Below are positions 32,501 through 41,413 of a DNA stretch of 64,000 nt, piece by piece (positions within the stretch are counted from its first letter, which is position 1; every line of letters begins with the position of its first letter). Made by a program: the position numbers and the translations under genes. Below the pieces are notes generated by a model. The model searched no databases. It was not told the origin of the DNA and saw nothing but the letters and a program-made list of their open reading frames with translations. The DNA is from Botryococcus braunii (taxonomy: Eukaryota; Chlorophyta; Trebouxiophyceae). The stretch is from NCBI GenBank assembly GCA_002005505.1, contig KV908350.1:120001-184000 (forward strand), given 5' to 3'.

Positions 32501-35500
32501 TTTGTCCAGCTGCGAGTGCGCTTCAGCACCCCCCCGAGCTAAATTTTGAAGATGGCCCAGCACTGACCATGACTGCTGTGAGGTCTCTGAAGTGGCAGGG
32601 GAACCATCTTGGCTGCTGGGGGCTCCAGCCACAGGTCCGACTGAGCTCCTCAGCCTGCTGTGATCCTCTGGAGAGCTGGCAGTGGTAGCAGGAGATCCAG
32701 TGGGCTTGCACTCCACCACTGGGTCATCCTCTGCTTCCCAAAAATTCACGGGAATGGCTGTTGGTGAGCTGGGGACATTGGAATTGCCTCCCCTGCCCTG
32801 CAAGGACGCTCCTGAGAGCCATTGAGAGGATCCAGGTTGCACCTTAGACATACCCACTCTCTCCCCTCCTCTCAAATGCTCAAGGAATGTAACATCCCTG
32901 CTCTCTTTCCATACACCATTGCCTACGTACACTCTATAGGCCTTGGACTGTGGGCAATACCCAGTGAACATGCCTGGAATGGTCTTTGGTCCAAATACAG
33001 ACCGCTGACCTGGGGGAATGTGAACATGTGCCACACAGCCCCATGTGCGCAAGGAAGCAACATCAGGCTTTACCCCATAGAACATCTCAGTAGGGGTCAG
33101 AGGCCTGCCTGTGATGGGGCCCACGTTGTACAGCAGGGTGGCAGACTCCAATGCCTCCTTCCACAAGGAAGGGTCTGCTGCAGCGTGCACCAACAGGGTC
33201 CTTGTGCGCTCCTTCAGAGTCCGATTCATGCGCTCAGCAAGTCCATTTTGCTGAGGCGTGGATGGAGCTGAGGTCTCCATTTTAGTGCCCTGCTGAGCAC
33301 AAAATTCTTTGAACTGCTGATTCAGAAATTCTGTCCCTCTATCAGATCTCACACACTTCACCACTTTCTCATGAAATGTCTGCCAGTACTTCAAGAGCTC
33401 AATGAGGGCCTTGGGAATGGCTTCTTTCGACTTCACTGCCAATGAGGCTATCAGATGGGATTTTTCATCAACAACAGTAACCCAAAAACGCTCTCCCGTG
33501 ATTGCAGCTGGTGAAATGGGACCCACAGTGTCCACATGCACTCTATCTAACACACTCTCTGCAGGCCTAGAGGAAGCTGGAAAGGGGGGGCGAGAATGTT
33601 TCCCTTGTATACATGACTCACACTGGGGAGAACACTCTGAGCATGGAGCAAGGGACACATTGATCCCAGTGACCAGGTCTTCGTTGTCCAACCTTGTCAT
33701 ACTCTTAACCCCAGGATGCCCCAACCTTGCATGCCACAGTAGTCGATCTGTACACACGTGCCCTTTCCTGGCATGATACGAGGCCACATGAGGACTGGAC
33801 TGTGGCTGCGCATCATGCTGGCTCTTGACGGGACACACCCATTCTAAAAAAAACAGCCCTCGCTCTCTGGCTATCTTACCAGACCAGCCTGCTGGGCCTT
33901 TCATGGTCGTGTACCCACCTGCACTGTCAGTGAGGAATGATGCTCCATCCTGAATGGCTCCTGTGACAGAAATCAGATTAGTGTGTGCATTGGGCACACA
34001 CTGCACATTATGCAGCCAAAACACCTCTTGTCTGGCATTGACCAGACACACAGACCCAGTTGCAACTATCCCTCCTTTGGCATCAGAAGTGGCCATGAAG
34101 AGGGAGGGGTTGAGCATGCATGACTGGGTTGTGTAGTAAAGACAGATCATTTACAAGGTGCACCGATGCACCACTATCTATCAGCCACGAGGTACTGCAA
34201 GCCCCATGAGATGTAGGGGTAAGCACATTTAACGAAACGAACATAGGCTCACCAGCACCTGGAGGAGGTGGTGGTGGGAGATGCCAGCCTGGGAAGAAGG
34301 GGAAGATAGTGGACACAGATCCAGGAGGATGTGAGGTTGACACGGGAGGGCCTCCTCTGGACTGGCCAGCATCCCACCAGCTGGCTTGTTGCTGAGGAGC
34401 TCCAGTGCCCCACCACGCAGCTGGGCCCGCACTTGCAGCTTGCATTGTGCCACGTAGAGCTTGCAGCCTCTTCAGTTCCAGGCAATCCCTCCAGAAATGT
34501 CCCGTCCCGTTGCAGAAGCGACACGCCAGTTCCTCCTTTGGCCTCCTGCCACGTCCAGACCCTCGCCCCCTGCCTCCAGCGTTGTGAGCAGAAGGGCCAT
34601 AGGGGGCCTGACCATCAGCAGGTGCTCCAGCTCCCACTCCTGGTGCTGCTCCAGCGCCCGGTGCAGCTCCAGCGCCTTGGGGAGGCCCAGGGATTCCACC
34701 CTGAGCTGGCACGGCTGCTGCTGCTGCTGCCATAACTGCTGCAGCTGATGCTGTGACTTGCACTGACTCTGCCAGCGGGATATCCTGGTACTCCAAGTTC
34801 TCAATGGCAGTGAGGATCGTCTCCAGCATGTTGTAGGGGTCTGACTTGGCGGAGGTAATTGCCCAAGCGTCGTTCTGCAAGACTGCAGGTAGTCCCTTAT
34901 ACATATACCTGCAGATCTGGCGGTCGCTCAGCTGATGGTTATTGGCCTCCAGGGAGGCGGCAATACTGATGACTCGGTGGCACCATTCTTGCACTGTCTC
35001 TCCCTTTACCATGCCTTGTTTGAGCCCCTTGATCCACTTCTCGTTGATTTCCCTGTCCTTCCCTCCAGTGCAGCGGTCTGCCATCCACTGAATGAAGTCA
35101 AAAGCGCTCCCCCGCTGTTTGACTTCGTCGTGCCACATGGACGGGACAGACTGCAAAATGAAATGTTTTACTGCTGCGTTCTCTGCGGTCTTAGGCATAG
35201 CTGTCTCCAACGCTCCCATTGCTCCTTTTTGCATTGCGCAAGACTCCAGCTCTTCACGCCAGGCACTGAAATTAGTGCGATCAGCCTTCAGCTGTGTAGA
35301 CATCTTGGGATTGGAGGAGTTCATCGTGTATGCATACGAGCTGGCTGCAGTGCCTCCAGTGGTCTGTCCTGACTGTCCAGCTCCTGAGGAGGCCGTGCTG
35401 CCTCCTGCTGGTGTTGCCATAGTCTCTGTACTGCTGGGATTACTTTCAGAAACCTTGATTTGGGAACGAGTTTAAGGTCTGGTCATACACTTCACTTGCT

Positions 35501-37735
35501 CTCACAGCGTTCAGCCTGACACAGCTGGTTTAAGTATACCCTTCCGGCGTGCACCACAGCACTTTCAAGTATTCCACCCTTTCGAGGTCTAGCATGTACC
35601 CTTAATATGCAAGATATGCAAAATATTCTTCAGCAATTCAATTGCTTGACCACCCGGACCTACTGACGGTCTCACGACAACGACGACGGGTGATAATCTC
35701 AGGTCACTTCACGGAAAAAAAAAAAAAAAAAACTTCCCAAGATATTGAAGACTCTGTCCGTAGGCCTTCTGAGTGAATATCCAGTTGTTCCTTTTTTACT
35801 TCTTCTTGCCGTCAGGCGAGTCCGTGGAAAACCCAGTACAGATGCATCCGATGATGCCATGCACTCCTGTCTGCCCTTGGCTCAGCTGGAAGGGCGTGGG
35901 CCCATAACCTGTAAAAGGTTATGGGCAGTGGCGTATCCTGTAAGCAAGCAGACAGGTCGTAAGTTCGTGCCTCTCCAGCTACAGTCCTTGACGACTGTCT
36001 GCTCTTTTAGACACATGCAACTGCATGAACAAGACTGGCATCCTTATGTGCCCAGTATCTTTCCAAACCAGTTCCGTTACATGTTGATCTGTCAATGAGC
36101 ATCTACACACGGATAAGCTCCTGACGGCTGAAAGCAAGTACCTTCCTATACTCAATCAAGACTCCGTCCCTTAGCTGTTTGGGAGACTTGATTGTCCACT
36201 AAGATGGTTCACTTACAAACAAGCAATCAAACATGAACACATTACCAATACACATCCTGCGTCACCGCACCTGTAAGCAAGCAGACAGGTCGTAAGTTCG
36301 TGCCTCTCCAGCTACAGTCCTTGACGACTGTCTGCTCTTTTAGACACATGCAACTGCATGAACAAGACTGGCATCCTTATGTGCCCAGTATCTTTCCAAA
36401 CCAGTTGCTCGACTATGCGGTGATCGCAGCTTTAATAGTCCTTTCACGCTAACGCGTAATCTAAATCAGATTGTACCTTATGTTCGAAGTAGACCTCATC
36501 CGAACGTGTCTTGAGGTACCTTATGTGGATAGTGGACCCGTATCCTAATAATGTACATTTGAAGATCACCTAAAGCACAAGGCATTCTATAATGTATGTT
36601 CACAACTCAACAATATGACGCTATCTGGGTTGCTGTTGATAGGTTGTCAAAGTATGCGCACTTCGCTCCGACAACCACTGACGCAAGTGCAGAAGTGATA
36701 TCTCAACTGTTACGGACCCGGGTTTTCACCTTGCATGGGTTTCCCACTCACATTGTATCAGACAGAGATCCTAGGTGGGTGGGTCGCTTCTGTCAAGAGC
36801 TCTTTCGGTTGACCGGTTGTCGCTCTGCGCTATCTACAGCGTTTCATCCGCAGACCGACGGTCAAACGGAACGAATTAATAGGATCTTGGAGGATTATTT
36901 GCGTCATTACGTCACTGGAAGACACAACGACTGGGATAAACATTTGTGTGAGGCTGAATTTTCTTACAACAACACTTTTCAGCAATCAATCAACACTACT
37001 CCCTTTAGATTGACCTTCGGTCAGGATCTCACGATTCCCTTCCAGGAAGTCTATGAAGGTGTGACATCTTCTGTACGTGAGTATGTACCAGGAGCAGCAG
37101 AGTTTGTACGAAGGATGAGATGGGATCTAGAAAGAGCGCGGACATGTCTCAAAGCTGCGCAGGACCGCATGAAGGCATATGCGGACGCGAGGAGAAAAGA
37201 TGCTCCTAATTTAAAAATAGGCCAACCTGTCCTCCTCTCAACAAAGAATCTGAAATTCAAGCATACTCGGACAAGAAAACTCTTACCTCGGTTTATTGGG
37301 CCTTTTCCCATCGTCCAGGAGGTATCATCGGTAGCTTTCAGAATTAGGCTTCAAAAAACTCTGAGGGTTCATGATGTCTTCCATGTTTCTATGCTTAAGC
37401 CTTATAAGGAAGGTGGGACGGTACAACCTCCTCCTCTACCTGAGATTATTGATGGAGAAGAGGAGTATGAGGTCGAGGCTGTGCTAGCTCATAGGGAACG
37501 AAAGTTACGAGGTCGAAAAACTGCGCGAGAATATCTTGTAAAGTGGACCGGGTATCAGGATATTCATAATACTTGGGAGCCAGAGGATAACTTAGAACAC
37601 GCCAGGGAGGCGTTACAGCGGTACTGGGATTTAACCACAGAGCACAGGCCGGAACAAAAAGAAAAGGTGGACAAGAAACGTAAAGGACGTGGTAAAAAAG
37701 CTGAAAAGCAGCGGAAGCGCGCTAGGCGCGCTTAG
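26509..37735 (+). CDS. Gypsy-D Pol (protease-RT-RNase H-integrase-chromodomain), split by insertion
   Basis: Coding parts 26509-29536 and 36618-37735. Start ATG 26509 overlaps the gag stop. The aspartic protease motif LVDTGATHSFV is near residue 155. RT includes FRMVIDYRAVNKLT, SFDLLSGYHQV and YLDDLLVY (about 547). RNase H begins ISDASDYGVGAVLL (about 692). The integrase zinc region (GHPGRDRTLELV, CDSCQRVK) precedes the core, where MDLITGLPRT carries the first Asp. The second part gives VAVDRLSKYAHF, SDRDPRW and FHPQTDGQTERINRIL. A C-terminal chromodomain follows (EYEVEAVLAHR, YLVKWTGYQDIHNTWEPE), then a basic tail. Chromodomains direct integration toward modified histones in chromoviruses. 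No lesion other than the Copia-C insertion is seen. Confidence 0.95.
29537..30239 (-). repeat. Copia-C 3' LTR (left)
   Basis: 703 bp with an internal 137-bp direct repeat (29564-29700 and 29897-30033), offset 333 bp, and two inverted ATAAGGTAC sites (30100-30109, 30142-30151). Confidence 0.95.
30260..34090 (-). CDS. Copia-C protease end-integrase-RT-RNase H ORF
   Basis: Minus-strand frame of about 1,280 residues. It begins just after the protease active site with MATSDAKGGIVATGS, then LWHARLGHPGVKSM, CSECSPQCESC, HVDTVGPIS, DRGTEF and TPQQNGLAERMNRTL (integrase). A linker with two identical HKVQNVPY motifs follows, then RT (YVDDLL near 31235) and RNase H ending ADIMTKPL. It is continuous, unlike Copia-B. 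The upstream gag-protease frame is separated from it by a two-base shift near 34093. Confidence 0.9.
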   Translation of the reverse strand, partial: TSDAKGGIVATGSVCLVNARQEVFWLHNVQCVPNAHTNLISVTGAIQDGASFLTDSAGGYTTMKGPAGWSGKIARERGLFFLEWVCPVKSQHDAQPQSSPHVASYHARKGHVCTDRLLWHARLGHPGVKSMTRLDNEDLVTGINVSLAPCSECSPQCESCIQGKHSRPPFPASSRPAESVLDRVHVDTVGPISPAAITGERFWVTVVDEKSHLIASLAVKSKEAIPKALIELLKYWQTFHEKVVKCVRSDRGTEFLNQQFKEFCAQQGTKMETSAPSTPQQNGLAERMNRTLKERTRTLLVHAAADPSLWKEALESATLLYNVGPITGRPLTPTEMFYGVKPDVASLRTWGCVAHVHIPPGQRSVFGPKTIPGMFTGYCPQSKAYRVYVGNGVWKESRDVTFLEHLRGGERVGMSKVQPGSSQWLSGASLQGRGGNSNVPSSPTAIPVNFWEAEDDPVVECKPTGSPATTASSPEDHSRLRSSVGPVAGAPSSQDGSPATSETSQQSWSVLGHLQNLARGGAEAHSQLDKLQKMQEGVRFQGKSQHRLPPGTTLTRDQRYEQRQARRDSVGVPMHDPGSGQVLVSEPPSVGLPDLQRQVETGEAMLGEDVSEKSSGLEVPAAGEARSQVELGTSHAYGVQPDTVGAAQESQSSVPRCESRRERELLLPPALRKVRDCNGGAHESGSSRERVGEGSGSSGCTAGSQHKVQNVPYSGNQDQRNIKDNSPRSADSTAESQHKVQNVPYVKLGKVHVPSNLREAQCSPQWDFWQQAMREEMDSLDTHEVLEYVDRPHGQKVIPVHWIFSTKIDAHGNVTRFKARLVAQGCRQIPGIDVGEVFAPTSSYGARRAVLAVAATQNLEIHQVDIKTAFLNGELEEEVYVTQPPGFENGNTRVVCKLRKALYGLKQAPRAWHKTLTDKLSVMGYSVCKSDAGVYIRRAPDGNLSFILVYVDDLLIVARLVAEIEWGKELLKKDFTIHDLGEVNDFLGCQVLRNRVQSTISMSCTPKIDALVEKFGVADDGRVVDTPMSKDFVASSRPESSDGLSHGAGTPLPPGHRYCELIGSLLYIANTTRPDISQAVGVLSRYRMTPTTSHWNEAIRVLKYLRDTRELALTLGGKGPELEGYVDADYAGDLDHRYSTTGYVLSVYGSAVVWGSKKQSSVATSTVQAEFMAAGHIVKEANWLRGFLEEIGAAPWRVKIFCDNQGCISNLRNPLYSKFTKHVAVSFHYAREAMALGQVDILYVESARNVADIMTKPLAKPVFVGHRDSLGLRRYT
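34083..35420 (-). CDS. Copia-C Gag-protease start ORF (frameshifted at its end)
   Basis: 445 codons from ATG 35418-35420. Gag helices, an Ala/Gly/Pro-rich linker, zinc knuckle CRFCNGTGHFWRDC, then the protease motif WLIDSGASVHLVND. It ends seven residues past LLHNPVMHAQ because two bases are missing relative to Copia-B around 34093-34096, shifting into a TGA. This falls inside the protease, so this copy cannot make one normal polyprotein. Confidence 0.9.
   Translation of the reverse strand: MATPAGGSTASSGAGQSGQTTGGTAASSYAYTMNSSNPKMSTQLKADRTNFSAWREELESCAMQKGAMGALETAMPKTAENAAVKHFILQSVPSMWHDEVKQRGSAFDFIQWMADRCTGGKDREINEKWIKGLKQGMVKGETVQEWCHRVISIAASLEANNHQLSDRQICRYMYKGLPAVLQNDAWAITSAKSDPYNMLETILTAIENLEYQDIPLAESVQVTASAAAVMAAAAAAVPAQGGIPGPPQGAGAAPGAGAAPGVGAGAPADGQAPYGPSAHNAGGRGRGSGRGRRPKEELACRFCNGTGHFWRDCLELKRLQALRGTMQAASAGPAAWWGTGAPQQQASWWDAGQSRGGPPVSTSHPPGSVSTIFPFFPGWHLPPPPPPGAGEPMFVSLNVLTPTSHGACSTSWLIDSGASVHLVNDLSLLHNPVMHAQPLPLHGHF
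35421..35909 (-). other. Copia-C 5' leader
   Basis: About 490 bases between the primer site and gag. It includes an 18-base A run on the plus strand (35716-35733) and a segment resembling the complement of a tRNA D-arm next to the primer site. No ORF of interest. Confidence 0.6.
35910..36612 (-). repeat. Copia-C 5' LTR (right)
   Basis: 703 bp, internal repeats at 35937-36073 and 36270-36406. The LTR/primer-site hairpin lies at 35900-35926. Confidence 0.95.
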
Positions 37736-39510
37736 TGCTCTGGCAGGTCGGGTCGGCCCCTCGGTGCGTCCTTGGGCCACCTTGGAAGCTCTAAGCTTGG
37801 CCCTTAGAGTGTACCCTGGGGGTATCCCAGTACTAGAGCGCACTCGGATGAATAGGACGTAAGCGGGGTAGAATGTCTACCTCGGGTGCAAGCGGTGATG
37901 ACCGCTCACCCTGGACAGGACTCGTCGAGGTAGGGTGTCGTCTACCTCGGGTGCGTGCGGTGCTGACTGCTCACCCTTGTCAGGTTTCGGACGTCAATCA
38001 TGTAATGTCGCGACATCCGTGCTAGCTCGCGCTGTAGCGTAACGCCCGACGCAGATGGGTGGCCCCACTGCCGTTGGGTAGAATTCCTATTGGACAGGAC
38101 GGGCGAATTTATGTATGGACGGGACAGATTTTACATTGTTATACGGACAGGGCTGGAGAAGACAGGTGTTGGATATGAACCATGATTCACCTACAGATAA
38201 TCTATGAATGATCATGATATGGATTATCATTGCGATTTCATGGGTGAACTGGTTCATATTGTGTTGGCACACTTACTACAACTCTTAATCTTAAAATACG
38301 TTAATTGTGTTGTGTAATCACACAACCATAATTGTTCCAAAGAAGATGTCAATAAGGTGCTATGGGACACTATTGGATATGGTTGTTAATCATAAACTCG
38401 ATGATACTTCATAGGTTGATACTTCATGTTCTCGGTATACGGTTTTTACAATCGTATTAAGCATGCATATGCATTTGCACGCGCATACAGTGAGCAATTG
38501 ACTGTTATTGAGTTGAAGTCATACTTGGATGTAATGACTTGTGTATTGCCTTGTCGAATGCAATAGGCATTGACTATGTTTCCTATACCTATGATGAGAT
38601 TAGGTCTCAGGGGACCAGTTGCTTAGGTGCAAGCTGTTTATTCCTATGACTCTAGTCGAACTACAGATCACGTGGTACTTGTTATTTGTACAGGTTCATG
38701 CTATTCAGATCCTTAGCTTTATGTCCTTTGTTGTCGTTAGTTAAATGTGGCTAGTAGCTGTGTGTGGCTTATAGATACTTGCGGCTAGTAGATGGAGTTT
38801 GCAATTGCTTTCATGGGATTTGGTTGGTACTTAAGAAATCTGATCAAGATTGCAATCTTGATAAGAGTGGTCTCTGTCGGTGGCAATTAGTCTTCCTTTG
38901 ATCACATTACTAATGTGAAGGGAGACTGAGCTCAATCGATTGACTTGGATGATTGGCCTAGAATCGAACCTTTATCCAAAAGTGGACGTTAACGCGTATA
39001 TTAGATTGGTCAACAAGTCTGGTTTATGGCTTCGTGATCGGGGCAGCAGGTCAGACATTCAATGGAGTATTCTCCAAGCAAGCTTGCTTATCAAGCAAGC
39101 TTGTTATGTGTCTCACCTGCGCATCCTTATGTTCGGCATGCGTTCGTAACTGTGTTGAGAACTTTCCGCATGCTCATTAAATCGGTAAGCCCCGACTAGT
39201 GAGAAGCGTGTATCACTTAGTCTTTAATCATTTGTTGAACCCAAAGCATTGACAAGTAGTACTGGTACAGGTGATTGTGATCATGTCATTCGACATCCAT
39301 CATCTGTGAATGGTAACACCATCGGCTTTGGGTTGCAGAACCCACAACAGGACAGGACAGGGGTCTGGCATTGGGCTGGGGACGCCAGACTAGTACCCGC
39401 GGACAGGACGTGACAGGACCGTACCTCTGCCAAGTGTGTTAGGTGCGTAGTGTAGTTGTTTAGAGTGAGTCTCCCTCTTGGCCGTGACGTCCAAGCTAAG
39501 GGGGGGAGGG
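37736..39510 (+). other. Gypsy-D 3' non-coding region
   Basis: 1.77 kb without a credible ORF. Near 37865-37985 a ~55-bp segment (TCTACCTCGGGTGC, then GCTCACCC) is present twice. Ends with the polypurine tract. Unusually long for a Ty3/gypsy element. Confidence 0.6.
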
Positions 39511-39807
39511 TGTAACAGGAATAGTCGCGTGTTATAGGAAAATGACCGGACCACGAGGATTTGGACCTCCATAAAGGTCCCTTCGTGAGTTATGGTCCTC
39601 CACGCCAAGAAGTGGCTGCTTCACGCGCCAAGGGAGTGACCCCTTACTTGACAAGGCGCATTGGCGATGGAGACAGGTACACTTAGAACAGGATAGAATA
39701 AGGCTTTGGCAGAGGAAGGACCGGGCCGGACTGGACGGGTACTGAGGTGGAGCCCAAACAAGTTGTAACCATTGTTCCCGCATCCTTTGGCCGTTTCTAC
39801 TGTATCA
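39511..39807 (+). repeat. Gypsy-D 3' LTR
   Basis: 297 bp matching the 5' LTR base for base by eye. Followed by ACAAC. Confidence 0.95.
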
Positions 39808-40000
39808 ACAACACTTCCCCTTGGACGTTTCAGAGGTCCAGCTATTGTACTACTTCTCAGGCAACGCCCACTGTAGTACATGCTTCTGGGTCAGGCGTGC
39901 TTCGGGGGAGTTACTAGTGAAGGAGGTAGCTAATCTCCTCACCCTCCGCCTTTGCCCGTGGTCACTCGGTCGTGGTGAACACCAGCCGGAAAATAAGACG

Positions 40001-41410
40001 TCACTCGCGTGAAACGACACCAAGTGTATTGCGGTGAATCTTGAACAACACAGGGACGAGTGGTTTCGTAAAGATGTCCGCCACATTCTTCTGGGTGGGT
40101 ACATACTTCACGTCCACGTCACCCTGAATGACAGCAGCACGTGCATGGTGAAATGCCACAGCAACATGCTTGGTGTACTTGGAATTTACAAGATTCCGTA
40201 AATTCCGAACACACCCAGAGTTATCAATGAACAGAGGAGGTTTCCACACATCAACATGAATCTCCTCCAAGAAACCGCGAAGCCAAATGGCTTCTTTGAC
40301 AGCATGACTAGCAGCTCGAAACTCTGATTCCACTGTTGATGTAGCAGTGGCACTTTGTTTCTAGCTGCCCCAAACAACCGACCCACCGTAAACTTGGAAC
40401 ACGAAACCTGTAGTGGATGCTCGCATATCTAGATCACCCGCATAGTCGGCATCGACATAACCCTCAAGAGGAGATGTGCCCCCACCAAGCTGGAGTGCAA
40501 GATCCCGAGTGTCCTTCAAATACCGGACCACTCGAAGACCTTCTTGCATGTGTGCCGTAGTAGGTGTGCCCCTATACCGTGAAAGAACCCCTACCGCATG
40601 AGCAATATCAGGACGTGTGGTATTAGATAAATACAGAAGAGAGCCAATCAGCTCACAGTAACGATGCCCGGGTTCCAAAGCAACCCCAGCCCCATCAATG
40701 GGATTGGACTGAGTGGAGTGACTGGTGTGCACAAATGATTTACTCATGGGTGTGTCATAGGCCCGTGTGTCACCACTAAGTCCAAAACTGTCCACCAATG
40801 CATCTATCTTCAGCCCACTACTCATCCACATCAGCTTCCGCTCTCGATCTCGAACAATCTGACATCCCAGGAAATCCTTGACTTCCCCGAGATCATGAAT
40901 AGAGAACTCTTTCCCTATGGTCTCCTTAAAGGCCAATACACGTGGGAGAGCCTTTGACATGATCAGCATGTCGTCTACAAAGAGAACCAAATACACAGGA
41001 TCTTCCCCTGGAACATTTGACACATAGATTCCTGCATCTGACATGCATGCAGTAAATCCATGTTTAGCCAGTGTGGCATCAAGCGTATGATACCAGGCAC
41101 GTGGAGCTTGTTTGAGGCCGTACAGAGCCTTACGCAAGCGACACACTTGGGGACCACCATTGTGAAATCCTGGAGGTTGAGTAACGTAAACCTCTTCCTC
41201 CAGATCCCCATTCAAAAAAGCCGTTTTTATATCGAGCTGTAGAATTTCCATATCCTCAGCAGCTGCCTTACACAGAAGAACACGTCGAGCCCCAAAGCTA
41301 CTGGTGGGTGCGAAGACTTCGTCCACATCAATACCCTGAATTTGACGACATCCTTGTGCAACAAGACGAGCTTTGTACCTTATAACATTACCATGGGCAT
41401 CGACTTTTAC
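40001..41410 (-). pseudogene. Copia-A2 reverse transcriptase-RNase H part
   Basis: Minus strand. It directly continues the frame of the gag-integrase ORF after a TAG at 41411-41413. Motifs: VDEVFAPTSSFGARR, LDIKTAFLNGDLEEEVYV, FVDDMLIMSK (Phe in place of the usual Tyr), then RNase H DADYAGDLDMRASTTGF. A second in-frame TAG near 40361 replaces the first Lys of the WGSKKQS motif. Reading resumes through EFRAASHAVKEAIWLRGF to NVADIFTKPL and stops at 40001. Two nonsense codons make this copy inactive. Confidence 0.9.
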
Positions 41411-41413
41411 AGA

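Larger units (their letters stand above)
29537..36612 (-). mobile_element. Copia-C, full-length Ty1/copia retrotransposon inside Gypsy-D
   Basis: LTRs 29537-30239 and 35910-36612, each 703 bp. One difference was seen (A at 29888, G at 36261). Target duplication ATATG at 29532-29536 and 36613-36617. Primer-binding site lies just left of 35910 on the minus strand. Polypurine AAGGGGAAG sits next to the left LTR. It is related to Copia-B: the 3' half of pol is nearly the same protein, while gag and LTRs are clearly diverged. Confidence 0.95.
24668..39807 (+). mobile_element. Gypsy-D, Ty3/gypsy chromovirus (about 8.06 kb, interrupted by Copia-C)
   Basis: LTRs 24668-24964 and 39511-39807, each 297 bp, identical by eye. 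Target duplication ACAAC at 24663-24667 and 39808-39812. Primer site TGGTATCGGCGA starts at 24966. Polypurine tract AAGGGGGGGAGGG precedes the 3' LTR. Gag and pol are separate ORFs that overlap as ATGA. Pol is split after codon ~1009 by Copia-C (29537-36612). Removing Copia-C and one ATATG gives a continuous reading frame across the junction. About 1.77 kb of non-coding sequence lies between the pol stop and the 3' LTR. Confidence 0.95.

Noticed and set aside
38940..39149. 69-codon ORF in the Gypsy-D tail
   Set aside because: Short, no recognisable motif, within a long non-coding tail.
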